The notes under the pieces are model-generated. The model was not told where the DNA came from, did no database searches, and saw only the letters and a program-made list of their open reading frames with translations. The position numbers and the translations under genes are program-made. Shown here in pieces: positions 19,951 through 28,051 of a stretch of 64,000 nt of DNA. Numbering within the stretch: position 1 is the first letter of the stretch; the number at the start of each line of letters is the position of its first letter. The stretch is from Ramlibacter rhizophilus (lineage in GTDB: Bacteria; Pseudomonadota; Gammaproteobacteria; Burkholderiales; Burkholderiaceae_C): the NCBI RefSeq assembly GCF_004681965.1, contig NZ_SMLL01000001.1, positions 930,001 to 994,000 of the forward strand. Direction: 5' to 3'.

Positions 19951-20505
19951 TCACTTCACCGCCAGTGGCGGCCCCGCCCTGCATTCAAGGAACCCGGCGT
20001 AGCCAACGGTGAGCGCCTGGGCGACTTCGAAGCCCATGTCGGCTTCCACCTGGCGGCCTTGCGTCGGCAGGCGGCCGCCCTCGCCGGTCACGAGCACACC
20101 CAGGCGGACGGGACCGGCGGCGAGCATCACGCCGGCCGGATCGACCCGTGCGCGAAGCGCTTCCAGCTGCACCAGACTGCCGTTGAGCCTGACGAGCCCC
20201 GGGCCGATGGCGCCGTCCGCCTGCAAGCCGAAGGCGAGCACCGGCCGGCCGGCGCTGGTATAGCGGAACAGGCACAGAGGACCCGCGCCGACCACCTTCG
20301 CGATCTGCGCGCCATTCAATGTCGCCGGGTCCAGCGTGGGGATGTGCGCGCCCGCGAGCACCTCGTCGACGGGCCTGAGGGTGGCGACTTCGGGCGCGGA
20401 CGCGGGTGCATCGTCGGCCACCAGCCGCCCCTCGCAGCCGGCCAGCGCGCCCGCGAGCACGAGCGCGAGGCCCCGCAGGCGGCGAAGGGAGGAGGCTTGC
20501 GCCAT
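19951..20505 (-). CDS. Hypothetical lipoprotein
   Basis: A 184-residue protein not recognised beyond its export signal. Seen: an N-terminal hydrophobic stretch with lipobox LAGALAGC (Cys near residue 24) and a single soluble domain of about 140 residues containing LCLFRYTSAGRPVLAFG and ending in a possible Cys (GFLECRAG). The ATG overlaps the stop of the DUF305 gene by one base (TGATG), so the two are coupled. Placed in the copper region but without a clear metal motif. Confidence 0.7.
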   Translation of the reverse strand: MAQASSLRRLRGLALVLAGALAGCEGRLVADDAPASAPEVATLRPVDEVLAGAHIPTLDPATLNGAQIAKVVGAGPLCLFRYTSAGRPVLAFGLQADGAIGPGLVRLNGSLVQLEALRARVDPAGVMLAAGPVRLGVLVTGEGGRLPTQGRQVEADMGFEVAQALTVGYAGFLECRAGPPLAVK

Positions 20506-20960
20506 CAGTCCCGCCGCTCCAGGTCGCGCACCAGGTAGCGCATCTCCGCGATCTCGCGTTCCTGCGCCTCGATGATCTCGTCGGCGAGCTTGCGAACGCG
20601 CGGGTCCGAGATCTGGGCCCGGCTGCTGGTCAGGATGGCGATGGAGTGGTGCGGGATCATCGCCTTCATGTAGTCGATGTCGTCCACCGTGGCCTGGCTG
20701 CGCACGAGCCACAGGGTGAGCGCGAACACGGCGACCGAGCCGCCGAAGATCGCGAGGTTCAGGCCCTTGCGCTTGTACATGGCCAGCATGTAGGCCAGCA
20801 TGATCACGGACATCGTGGCGCCCATGAGCAGGGCCATCCAGGCGCGCGTCTCGCTCCAGAACACCTGCTCCCAGGCATACGTGTTCAGGTACATCAGGAT
20901 GTACATCACCACCGTGGACGTGGCGATCATCGCAGCGAAACGCCAGTAGGACATCTGCAT
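20505..20960 (-). CDS. DUF305 family membrane protein
   Basis: A 151-residue protein with three predicted membrane helices in the first 95 residues, then a soluble DUF305 segment with the family signature YMKAMIPHHSIAIL and the helical DEIIEAQEREIAEM. Members are common beside copper and heavy-metal resistance genes; the paired His and Met residues suggest metal binding but the function is unproven. It lies between the cytochrome c gene (12 bp upstream) and the coupled lipoprotein. Confidence 0.85.
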   Translation of the reverse strand: MQMSYWRFAAMIATSTVVMYILMYLNTYAWEQVFWSETRAWMALLMGATMSVIMLAYMLAMYKRKGLNLAIFGGSVAVFALTLWLVRSQATVDDIDYMKAMIPHHSIAILTSSRAQISDPRVRKLADEIIEAQEREIAEMRYLVRDLERRD

Positions 20961-20972
20961 ACAGGCCGCCTG

Positions 20973-21566
20973 CTAGCGCTGCGCAGGAGCTTGCCCGCCT
21001 GCCCCTGGACCGTGATCGTGCCCCCCTGGGGTCTCGGGCTTTCGTGCGCCGAGCTGCGCATAACGCTCGGGCGTCATGGCCGGCAGCGCCTTGACGAAGG
21101 CGGCAATGCCCCGGATCGCCTCGTCATCGTGGGTCGGCCCGAACGCCGGCATGCCGGTCATCTTGATCCCGTGCCGCACGATCCAGAAGATCTCGCCCGG
21201 CTCCCACTCGGTCGCTGCCTCCGTCAGATGCGGCGGCCGGGGCCGCATGCCGTCGGCCCAGGGTTCACGTTCGACGCCGGGGCCCGCATGGCAGTGTTGG
21301 CACATGGAGTGGTAGGCCCTGGCCCCCGCCGCGAGCATGGCCGGGGGCACCTGTTCGGCGCCTCTCGCCTCTTCGGCGCGCTGGCGCACGGAACGGTGCA
21401 TGGTGGTGGCCAAGGCCCAGCGTGTCGGGGCGAGGTGCTCCTCGGTCGCGGCCACGTTGTACGCGCCGGTGTAGACCACCGCGAGCCCCGCCAGGCCCAT
21501 CAGCACCACCAGGCCGAAGGCGCCGACGAAGATGCCCAGGCCGAGCTTGTTGGAGTGTTGCTTCAT
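20973..21566 (-). CDS. Membrane-anchored cytochrome c
   Basis: A 197-residue monohaem c-type cytochrome. Seen: an N-terminal membrane anchor (LGIFVGAFGLVVLMGLAGLAVVY), haem attachment site CQHCH and a candidate distal Met in KMTGMPAFGP, followed by a His/Gly-rich tail. The start MKQHSN at 21566 was chosen because a GGAGAAG ribosome site precedes it; an in-frame ATG 33 bases further upstream lacks one. Probably periplasmic, carrying electrons to or from an oxidase; its place beside a Cu-ATPase suggests a link to copper redox handling. Confidence 0.88.
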   Translation of the reverse strand: MKQHSNKLGLGIFVGAFGLVVLMGLAGLAVVYTGAYNVAATEEHLAPTRWALATTMHRSVRQRAEEARGAEQVPPAMLAAGARAYHSMCQHCHAGPGVEREPWADGMRPRPPHLTEAATEWEPGEIFWIVRHGIKMTGMPAFGPTHDDEAIRGIAAFVKALPAMTPERYAQLGARKPETPGGHDHGPGAGGQAPAQR

Positions 21567-21680
21567 CGTACTTCTCCGCCGAGCTTGCCTTTGACACACG
21601 GAGGAACCGGCGACGGGGTGAGGTCATCGTGCCATGGGGGGCGCGCCCTGGGCGGACTCGGATACAGCCGCTCACTTTCG

Positions 21681-23963
21681 TCACTGGACGGCGCGTGCGG
21701 CAACTCCCGCACTGCGCAATCGCAAGGCGTTTCCGACCACGCTGACGGAGGACAGGCTCATCGCCAGCGCGGCCACCATGGGCGAGAGCAGCCAGCCCGT
21801 CCACGGGTACAGAAGCCCGGCCGCGAGCGGCACGCCCAGCGCGTTGTAGATGAACGCGAACACGAGGTTCTGCCGCATGTTGCGCACCGTCGCCTGCGAG
21901 ATCTCGCGCGCGCGGGCAATGCCCCGCAGGTCCCCCTTGACCAGGGTCACCTGGGCGCTGTTCATCGCCACGTCGGTGCCGGTGCCCATGGCAACGCTCA
22001 CGTCGGCGCGGGCCAGGGCCGGCGCATCGTTGATCCCATCCCCGGCCATGCCCACCACGCGGCCCTGCGCCTGAAGGCGCTCGACGAGCGCCAGCTTGTC
22101 GGCCGGCTTGACCTCGCCATGCACCTCGTCGATGCCCAGCCGCGCCGCGACCGCACGCGCCGTCGTGAGGCCGTCTCCGGTGGCCATCACCACCCGCACG
22201 CCGGCCTCGTGCAGCGAGCGCAGGGCCTCGGCCGTGCTGTCCTTGACCGGATCGGACACGGCGAGCAGGCCGAGCAGGCGCCCGTCGGCGGCAAGGTGCA
22301 TCACGCTGCTGCCTTGCCTGCGCAGATCTTCCGCGGCGTTCTGCAGGGCCTGGGTGTCCACGCCGTCCTCCTGCATGAGCGCGCTGTTTCCCAGGGCCAG
22401 GCGACGACCCTCCACGCGGCCCCGCACGCCGATGCCGGTGGAGGACTCGAACTCCTCGGCGGCGGCCAGCGCCAGCCCCTGGCGCCTGGCGGCGCTCACG
22501 ATGGCGGCGGCCAGCGGGTGCTCGCTGCCCTGGTCGAGGCTGGCGGCCAGGCGCAGCACCTCGTCGGCGGAAACGCCAGGCGCCGGCACGACGTGATCGA
22601 AAGCCGGCTTGCCCTCGGTGAGGGTGCCGGTCTTGTCCACGATCAAGGTGTCCACGCGGCGGAAGTGCTCGATGGCGGCCGCGTCGCGGAACAGCACGCC
22701 TTCGGTCGCCGCACGGCCGGTGGCCACCATGATCGACATGGGCGTGGCCAGCCCCAGTGCACAGGGACAAGCGATGATCAGCACGGCCACCGCGTTGATC
22801 AGCCCGAACAGCCAGCCGCGCTCGCCGCCAAGCAGCCCCCACGCGAAGAACGAGAGCACGGCCACCGCGACCACCGCCAGCACGAAGCGCCCGGCCACGG
22901 CGTCGGCCATGCGCTGCATCGGCGCCCGGGAACGCTGGGCCTGGGCCACGAGCTGCACGATCTGCGACAGCATGGTCTGCGCGCCCACGCGTTCGGACTG
23001 CATGACCAGCGCTCCCGTGGTGTTGAGCGTGGCGCCGATCACCTTGTCGCCCGCGCGCTTGCTCACGGGCATGGGCTCGCCCGTGAGCATCGACTCGTCG
23101 ATGGCGCTGCGGCCTTCCAGCACCACGCCGTCCACCGGCACCTTCTCTCCCGGCCGGATGCGCAGGCGATCGCCGACGTGCACGTGCGTGATCGGCACGT
23201 CCTCCTCGCTGCCGTCGGCAGCGATGCGGCGCGCGGTCTTGGGCGCCAGTCCCAGCAGCGACTTGATGGCCGCGGAAGTCTGCGAGCGTGCCCGCAGCTC
23301 CAGCAGCTGCCCGAGCAGCGTGAGCGAGATGATCACCGCCGCCGCCTCGAAGTACACCCCGACCCGGCCGTGCGCCTGGAAGCTCTGTGGAAACAGGCCC
23401 GGCGCGAGCGTGGCCGCAACGGAATACAGGTAGGCCGCGCCGGTGCCGGTGCCGATCAAGGTCCACATGTTGGGGCTGCGCCGCGCGAGCGACTGCCACC
23501 AGCGCACGAAGAAGGGCCATCCGGCCCAGACCACGACCGGCGTGGCCAGGACCCACTCGACCCAGCTGAATGCGGCGGGCTGGATGAAGCCGAACTGGTG
23601 GCCGAACATCGCCAGCACCACGACGAGCAAGGTCAGCGGCAGCGTCCACCAGAAGCGCCGGCGGAAATCGACCAGCTCGGGATTCTCGCCCTCGTCCAGC
23701 GTGGGCATCAGCGGCTCCAGCGCCATGCCGCAGATGGGGCAGTTGCCGGGATGATCCTGCCGGATCTCCGGGTGCATGGGGCAGGAATACACGGTGCCGG
23801 GGGCCGGCTCGACCTCGGGCGGTGCGGCCGCAGCCCCGTGGGCATGCGGGCCTGCCTGGGAGTGGTGCGCCTCGTGCGCGTGGTGCGACGCGTGGGGATC
23901 GTGCGCCGCGTGGGAATGGGTACTGGTGTGCGCATGCACCGGGCTGGCGGGTTCAGGCTTCAT
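21681..23963 (-). CDS. copA: Cu(I)-translocating P1B-type ATPase
   Basis: A 760-residue heavy-metal ATPase exporting Cu(I) across the inner membrane. Seen: a His-rich N-terminal tail (about residues 10-45), a YHS-like heavy-metal-binding domain (YSCPMHPEI...CPICGM) in place of the usual HMA domain, membrane helices, the TGEP actuator loop, CPC in IACPCALG, phosphorylation site DKTGTLT, SEHPLA and [10 protein letters not shown]. The last two helices carry the IB-1 Cu(I) signatures FIYNALG and [14 protein letters not shown]. Start 23963 was chosen because GGAG lies six bases before it; an in-frame ATG at 23975 is less well supported. A CueR-type dyad precedes the gene. Confidence 0.94.
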   Translation of the reverse strand: MKPEPASPVHAHTSTHSHAAHDPHASHHAHEAHHSQAGPHAHGAAAAPPEVEPAPGTVYSCPMHPEIRQDHPGNCPICGMALEPLMPTLDEGENPELVDFRRRFWWTLPLTLLVVVLAMFGHQFGFIQPAAFSWVEWVLATPVVVWAGWPFFVRWWQSLARRSPNMWTLIGTGTGAAYLYSVAATLAPGLFPQSFQAHGRVGVYFEAAAVIISLTLLGQLLELRARSQTSAAIKSLLGLAPKTARRIAADGSEEDVPITHVHVGDRLRIRPGEKVPVDGVVLEGRSAIDESMLTGEPMPVSKRAGDKVIGATLNTTGALVMQSERVGAQTMLSQIVQLVAQAQRSRAPMQRMADAVAGRFVLAVVAVAVLSFFAWGLLGGERGWLFGLINAVAVLIIACPCALGLATPMSIMVATGRAATEGVLFRDAAAIEHFRRVDTLIVDKTGTLTEGKPAFDHVVPAPGVSADEVLRLAASLDQGSEHPLAAAIVSAARRQGLALAAAEEFESSTGIGVRGRVEGRRLALGNSALMQEDGVDTQALQNAAEDLRRQGSSVMHLAADGRLLGLLAVSDPVKDSTAEALRSLHEAGVRVVMATGDGLTTARAVAARLGIDEVHGEVKPADKLALVERLQAQGRVVGMAGDGINDAPALARADVSVAMGTGTDVAMNSAQVTLVKGDLRGIARAREISQATVRNMRQNLVFAFIYNALGVPLAAGLLYPWTGWLLSPMVAALAMSLSSVSVVGNALRLRSAGVAARAVQ

Positions 23964-24013
23964 CTGGGTCTCCATGAACAAGGGCCGGGGTGCCCGACCT
24001 GATCGCACCTTCA

Positions 24014-24034
24014 ACCTTCACATCATGGGAATGT
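24014..24034 (-). promoter_or_regulatory. CueR/MerR-type operator and promoter for the Cu-ATPase
   Basis: Read on the minus strand, the segment ACATTCC-N7-TGAAGGT matches the CueR consensus ACCTTCC-N7-GGAAGGT at 12 of 14 positions. It overlaps a -35 box TTGACA (24037-24032), and the long spacer expected for MerR-family activation places a poor -10 (GAAGGT) about 19 bp further. It ends about 50 bp upstream of the ATPase start. No MerR-family gene is present in the window. Confidence 0.7.
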
Positions 24035-24184
24035 CAAGCGGATGAGCGGATGTTTTTTACGCCTGACCCGTTTCTACGCCCGGCCCATGCCCATGGGCAA
24101 TGCTGCCGCAACATCCTGTTCCCGGAGGCCGGGAACCTCGGGCGCCCCGGCCTTCCAACAGGCATGACCAACCAGGAGGTTCAC

Positions 24185-24919
24185 ATGAGATTCAAGAAGT
24201 CTTGCCTGTTTGCAGCGCTTGCGGCTGCCTCGTCCGTCGCCATGGCCCAGGCGCAGCCCGCCTATCGCACACCGGCCCCATCCGCACCGCTCGTGTCGCC
24301 CGGCACCATGGACCGCGAGGACATGCGCGAGGAGCTGCGCGATGCGCAGGAACAGATCCGCGACGCGACGCAGGTGGTGCAGCGCATGAAGAACGACCCG
24401 GCCGTGGCCCAGGCCCTGCAGCGCGCGCAGGGCGTGTTCATCGTGACGGCCTACGGGCGCGCCGCGCTGGGCGTGGGCGTGCAAGGCGGCGAAGGCGTGC
24501 TCATCACCCGCCAGGGCGACAGCTGGGCCAACCCGGTCTTCTACAACATGGGCGGCATCACCGTCGGCCCGCAGGCCGGCGCCTCGGGCGGACCGATGGC
24601 CTTCATGCTGATGACGCCTGAAGCGGTGCGGCAGTTCCGCTCCGACAACAACGTGAGCCTCAGCGCCGAGGCCGGCCTGACCATCGCGCCCTGGTCGGCC
24701 AAGGCCATGGCCTCCACCGGCAAGCTGAGCGATGTATACGTCTGGAGCGGCACGGCCGGTCTGTATGGCGGCGCCAACCTGGGCCTGCAAGGGATCGTGG
24801 CCGACAGCGAAGCCAACCGCGCCTACTACGCGACGCAGGCCGCCACGCCGGCGCGCATCCTGGGCGGGCAGTTCCGCAACCCGCGCAACGACGTGCTGGC
24901 GATGGTGCTGGCGGTGTAG
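24185..24919 (+). CDS. SYLF/YSC84-domain lipid-binding protein, exported
   Basis: A 244-residue exported protein. Seen: a signal peptide (LFAALAAASSVAMAQA), a helical spacer (residues about 40-75), then the SYLF (DUF500) domain with GVFIVTAYGRAALGVGVQGG, and the Gly-rich LYGGANLGLQG and LGGQF segments. Bacterial relatives are annotated as lipid-binding and are often envelope-stress associated; their role is not well known. A strong AGGAGGT ribosome site (24174-24180) precedes the ATG. Transcribed alone, divergent from the Cu-ATPase. Confidence 0.88.
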   Translation: MRFKKSCLFAALAAASSVAMAQAQPAYRTPAPSAPLVSPGTMDREDMREELRDAQEQIRDATQVVQRMKNDPAVAQALQRAQGVFIVTAYGRAALGVGVQGGEGVLITRQGDSWANPVFYNMGGITVGPQAGASGGPMAFMLMTPEAVRQFRSDNNVSLSAEAGLTIAPWSAKAMASTGKLSDVYVWSGTAGLYGGANLGLQGIVADSEANRAYYATQAATPARILGGQFRNPRNDVLAMVLAV

Positions 24920-24936
24920 CGCTGTGGCGCGAGGGT

Positions 24937-24967
24937 CTGGCGATGTCGCGGACAGTGCGGTCGCCAG
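24937..24967. terminator. Possible bidirectional hairpin terminator
   Basis: Inverted repeat CTGGCGA (24937-24943) and TCGCCAG (24961-24967) with a 17-base loop, between two convergent genes. No T-run follows on either strand, so an intrinsic terminator is only tentative. Confidence 0.35.
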
Positions 24968-24982
24968 GCCGCCCGCGCGTCC

Positions 24983-25207
24983 TCAGCCCTTCGGAACGTT
25001 GCGGACCGTGGCGGCAGCGAGGTAGTTGGTGGCGATGACCTGCGCCACGACCAGCACGAGCTGGCTCCTCTGCGCGCCGCTTTTCAAGTCCGGGAAACGC
25101 TGGGCGACGAGTTTCTCCGCCTCGTCCAGTTGACCCAGTGTGGCGTCGAGTGCGCTTTCAAGGAGCCTCTGCTTGAGGTCGCCGAATTCGTCGGGGTGCG
25201 TGGTCAT
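24983..25207 (-). CDS. Small protein coupled to a trypsin-like protease
   Basis: A 74-residue cytoplasmic-looking protein, acidic at the N-terminus and mostly helical, with LLESALDATLGQLDEAEKLVAQRFPD followed by a mildly hydrophobic helix (LVLVVAQVIATNYLAAATV). The first ATG overlaps the protease stop (ATGA), so the pair are made together. Not recognised. A chaperone, inhibitor or regulator of the protease is possible from the coupling only. Confidence 0.65.
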   Translation of the reverse strand: MTTHPDEFGDLKQRLLESALDATLGQLDEAEKLVAQRFPDLKSGAQRSQLVLVVAQVIATNYLAAATVRNVPKG

Positions 25208-25935
25208 GGAGCTTCTCCGCTCGGCTGGGTGAGGGTTTCCAGGATGTCCGCATACCAGACGCAGCCGAGACCCAGACGCTCGTCGAAATCGTCCTCTCGC
25301 GTGTTCATGTCCAGGCTGGCCGAGTGGATGCCGAGCAAGGTCCAGGGAAACGGGCCGTCGCTGCGGACGACGACCGGTGCGCCGCTGGTGCCGCGGTGCG
25401 TGCGCGCATCGTTGAGGAAGTAGCCCTTGCCCTGGAAGCGCACCCCGTAGGCGGACGCCACGGCGCCGGAGCGCACGACCGGCAGCTGATGGACCGTGTC
25501 GTAGAAGCCCAGTGGATAGCCGACCACGAGCACCGGGGAGCCGATCGCGAAGACCGCATCCCGTGCCGCGCAGGACTCGGCGCTGAAGGGCCGCAGGACT
25601 GCCGTCGGCGGCAGGACGGCGCGCTGCAGTTCGATGACCGCGACGTCCACCTCGCCACCCGAGTCGATGCCCTGGCGCCATTGGCTGACGCCATCGCGGT
25701 ACAGCAGGATGGACAGCGTGGCCCAGGATGTCAGATCGACCGCGTCCGTGTGGATGACGAACTCGATGCGGTCCGGGTGATGGCCGCCCGGCGCATCGTG
25801 GAGCACGTGGCGGCTCGTCACCAGGAACAGTCGCCCGGACCGCTCGTACAGGAAGCCGCTGGCGGACGTGAGCAGACGGGCGCCCGAGAAGGTCGAGATG
25901 CGGACCGCTGAGAACAACAATTCGTCGATAAGCAC
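25204..25935 (-). CDS. Trypsin-like serine peptidase
   Basis: A 243-residue chymotrypsin-fold protease. The catalytic triad is visible: His in VTSRHVLHD, Asp in GEVDVAVIEL and Ser in THRGTSGAPVV. No signal peptide or membrane segment is seen, so it may act in the cytoplasm, unlike the periplasmic Deg proteases; there is also no PDZ domain. It is translationally coupled to a 74-residue partner. Upstream of it (57 bp) lies uraH, but the functions look unrelated. Substrate unknown. Confidence 0.82.
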   Translation of the reverse strand: MLIDELLFSAVRISTFSGARLLTSASGFLYERSGRLFLVTSRHVLHDAPGGHHPDRIEFVIHTDAVDLTSWATLSILLYRDGVSQWRQGIDSGGEVDVAVIELQRAVLPPTAVLRPFSAESCAARDAVFAIGSPVLVVGYPLGFYDTVHQLPVVRSGAVASAYGVRFQGKGYFLNDARTHRGTSGAPVVVRSDGPFPWTLLGIHSASLDMNTREDDFDERLGLGCVWYADILETLTQPSGEAP

Positions 25936-25992
25936 CGTGTGACGCCCCTGACTGCGCAGGGTACGCGAGTTTGGGCTCGCGCGGCAGGAAGT

Positions 25993-26361
25993 TCAGGCGC
26001 CACCGCGAAACAGCGAGAAACCCCAGGGCGTGAACTTGAACGGCAGGTGGAAATGCTGGGCGGCGTCCGTGACGTGGAAGCGGTAGACCACCACCTCGAG
26101 GAAGCCCGGATCCGGCAGCGCGACGCCCAGGCGGCGGAAGAAGCCGCCCACGTCGAAGCGCACTTCGTAGCCGCCGGCCGTGATCTGCGGCCCGGTCAGC
26201 ACGGGGTCGGTCCACGCGCCGCTGGTGCCTACCCGGCCGCTCGCCAAGGGAGCACCCGCGGGCTCCCCGTCCGCACCGAGCCGGTAGAGGCTCACCGACA
26301 GGCCCTCGGCCACCCGGCCGTGGGCCACGTCCACGCAGTGGACCGACAGGCCTGCATTCAT
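25993..26361 (-). CDS. uraH: 5-hydroxyisourate hydrolase
   Basis: A 122-residue transthyretin-like hydrolase of the uric acid pathway, converting 5-hydroxyisourate to OHCU. Seen: N-terminal VHCVDVAHGRVA with the catalytic His, an internal Arg in YEVRFDVGGFF, and the C-terminal HFHLPFKFTPWGFS block. The C-terminus ends FRGGA where most family members have YRGS, a mild departure. It lies 4 bp after the Bug receptor gene and in one operon with uraD, which acts on its product. Confidence 0.92.
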   Translation of the reverse strand: MNAGLSVHCVDVAHGRVAEGLSVSLYRLGADGEPAGAPLASGRVGTSGAWTDPVLTGPQITAGGYEVRFDVGGFFRRLGVALPDPGFLEVVVYRFHVTDAAQHFHLPFKFTPWGFSLFRGGA

Positions 26362-26365
26362 GGCG

Positions 26366-27343
26366 TCAATTCATCCGCGCGCCCGAGGCCTTGACCGCCG
26401 GCGCCCACTCGTTGACCTGCCGGGTGACGAAGTCGGTGAACTGCGCGGTGCTCATGGGCTCGGGGGTGACCCCCAGATCGAGCAGGCGCTTTTGCAGCTC
26501 GGGCGTCGCCACGAGCTCGGCGACCGCCTTGTGCACCTTCTCGACCACCTCGCGCGGCACGCCGGCCGGCGCCGCGACGCCCAGGAAGTTGTCGGCAATG
26601 AGCTTGGGCGCACCCACTTCGACCACCGAGGGCAGGTTCGGCGCCATGGCGGAGCGCGCCCGCGAGGTCACTGCAATGCCGATCAGCTTGTTCTCCTTCA
26701 TGAAGGGCACGTTCTGCGTGAGCGTGTCGACGGCGAACTGCAGCGAGCCGCCCAGCAGGTCGTTGTGCATGGGCGCGGAGCCCTTGTACGGGACATGCTC
26801 CATGTTCAGGCCGTACTGCTGCTTGAACACCTCGCCCACGATGTGGCCGATGGAGCCGACGCCACCCGAGCCGTAGTTGACGGGCTTGGACTGCGCCTTG
26901 ATCCAGCTCACCAGCTCCGGCAGGGTGCGGGCCGGCACCGAGGGGTGGACCACGAAGACGTTGGGCACCGAGCCGATGTAGGCGATGTGCGTGAAGCTCT
27001 TGACCGGGTCGTAGGGCGCCTTGTCCATCATGAAGGGCGAGATGCTGATCGGCGCGGTGTTGGACAGCAGCAGCGTGTAGCCATCGGCCGGCGCCTTGGC
27101 GACTTCGTTGGCGCCGATGGTGCTGCCCGCGCCCGGCTTGTTCTCGACCAGCACCGGCGTGCCGAGCTTCTGCTGCAGTCCGGGCTGCAGCAAGCGGGCG
27201 ATGACGTCCGAGGAGCCGCCCGGCGCGAAGGTGACGATGAGGCGAATGGGCTTGGTGGGCCAGGCCGCCTGGGCGAACACCGAGCCGGCCGGCACGGCCA
27301 GGAGGGCGGTGGAAACAAGGAGCGCGCGGCGAAGTGGGTTCAT
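26366..27343 (-). CDS. Bug-family (TctC-like) solute receptor of the ureide operon
   Basis: A 325-residue periplasmic receptor of the tripartite tricarboxylate family. Seen: a signal peptide (MNPLRRALLV...ending near VFAQA), then WPTKPIRLIVTF, PGGSSDVIARLL, KPGAGSTIGANEVAKAPADG and HVPYKGS. Start 27343 is preferred because it begins the charged N-region and has a weak AAAG site; 27349 is an alternative. Sandwiched between uraD and uraH, so its ligand is probably a purine-derived compound such as urate or allantoin; inference from operon context. Confidence 0.92.
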   Translation of the reverse strand: MNPLRRALLVSTALLAVPAGSVFAQAAWPTKPIRLIVTFAPGGSSDVIARLLQPGLQQKLGTPVLVENKPGAGSTIGANEVAKAPADGYTLLLSNTAPISISPFMMDKAPYDPVKSFTHIAYIGSVPNVFVVHPSVPARTLPELVSWIKAQSKPVNYGSGGVGSIGHIVGEVFKQQYGLNMEHVPYKGSAPMHNDLLGGSLQFAVDTLTQNVPFMKENKLIGIAVTSRARSAMAPNLPSVVEVGAPKLIADNFLGVAAPAGVPREVVEKVHKAVAELVATPELQKRLLDLGVTPEPMSTAQFTDFVTRQVNEWAPAVKASGARMN

Positions 27344-27431
27344 GGGCATCTTTCTGGACAGAGGACGGTGGTGCTGGGCAGGAAGGAAGGCAAGCGCGGA
27401 ACGAGAAAGCACATGGGGCGCGCGCTGCGGG

Positions 27432-27974
27432 TCAGTCGTCCAGCGTGCCGGCCAGGGCGAGCAGCCGGCCCCGCATGACCTCGCAGACCTGCTGCAGCGC
27501 CGTCGTCAGTTCGGCCGAAGCGTCATGGGCCAGGCGCTCCTCCAGTGACTGGAACACCGACTCGAGCGAAGCGTGCAGCCGCAGGGCGACGACGAAGGGA
27601 TAGCCGAAGCGGCCGCGGTAGCGGGCATTGAGGGCAGTGAGCCGGGCCATCTGGCCGGGGGCCAGGGCCAGCAAGCCGAGCCGGCCCTGTTCGGCGTTGG
27701 AGTCGGGGGTCATCGCGCCGGCCGTGGCCTCTCGGCCGGCCAGTTCGGGATGCGCGCGCAGCAGGGCGACCTGCTCCTGCCGCGTGGCCTGGAAGATGGT
27801 GCCGGCCATGGCTTCATAGACCGACTTCCAGGAGCCGAAGGGGCCGCGCATCCACGCCCGCTGCGCCACCCAGGGCGAGTGCTCCACGACGCCGCCCAGC
27901 CGCGCAACGAAAGCGCCCTCCCCTTGCGCCAACAACGCGGCAAGCGGGATGCAGGGGGCTTGGCGATCGGTCAT
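27432..27974 (-). CDS. uraD: 2-oxo-4-hydroxy-4-carboxy-5-ureidoimidazoline (OHCU) decarboxylase
   Basis: A 180-residue all-helical decarboxylase completing urate breakdown to S-allantoin. Seen: the family motif with catalytic His, VEHSPWVAQRAW, the LLRAHPELAGR block and GFPF-like FGYPFVVALRLH. The ATG at 27974 gives the normal length; a longer frame would extend into the shared promoter region. It heads the operon uraD-bug-uraH and is divergent from a LysR regulator 77 bp away, which presumably controls it. Confidence 0.92.
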   Translation of the reverse strand: MTDRQAPCIPLAALLAQGEGAFVARLGGVVEHSPWVAQRAWMRGPFGSWKSVYEAMAGTIFQATRQEQVALLRAHPELAGREATAGAMTPDSNAEQGRLGLLALAPGQMARLTALNARYRGRFGYPFVVALRLHASLESVFQSLEERLAHDASAELTTALQQVCEVMRGRLLALAGTLDD

Positions 27975-28001
27975 TGGCGCGCAGTCTCGCGCTCGAATGC
28001 G

Positions 28002-28039
28002 TTGCTGTCTATCGCATAATTGAGCACGTTGCGTTCTAT
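28002..28039. promoter_or_regulatory. Candidate LysR binding region (direct repeat)
   Basis: The short AT-richer region between uraD and the LysR gene holds a direct repeat TTGC-NN-TCTAT at 28002-28012 and 28029-28039, 27 bp apart, close to two to three helical turns. Such a spaced pair upstream of divergent genes would suit a LysR tetramer. No experiment or consensus backs this particular motif. Confidence 0.4.
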
Positions 28040-28051
28040 TAATCAGCATCC

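Noticed and set aside
20406-24002. A plus-strand open frame of 1198 codons opposite the Cu-ATPase, cytochrome and DUF305 genes
   Set aside because: The minus-strand genes carry full catalytic motifs; the plus-strand product is a His/Gly/Arg-rich shadow with no domain.
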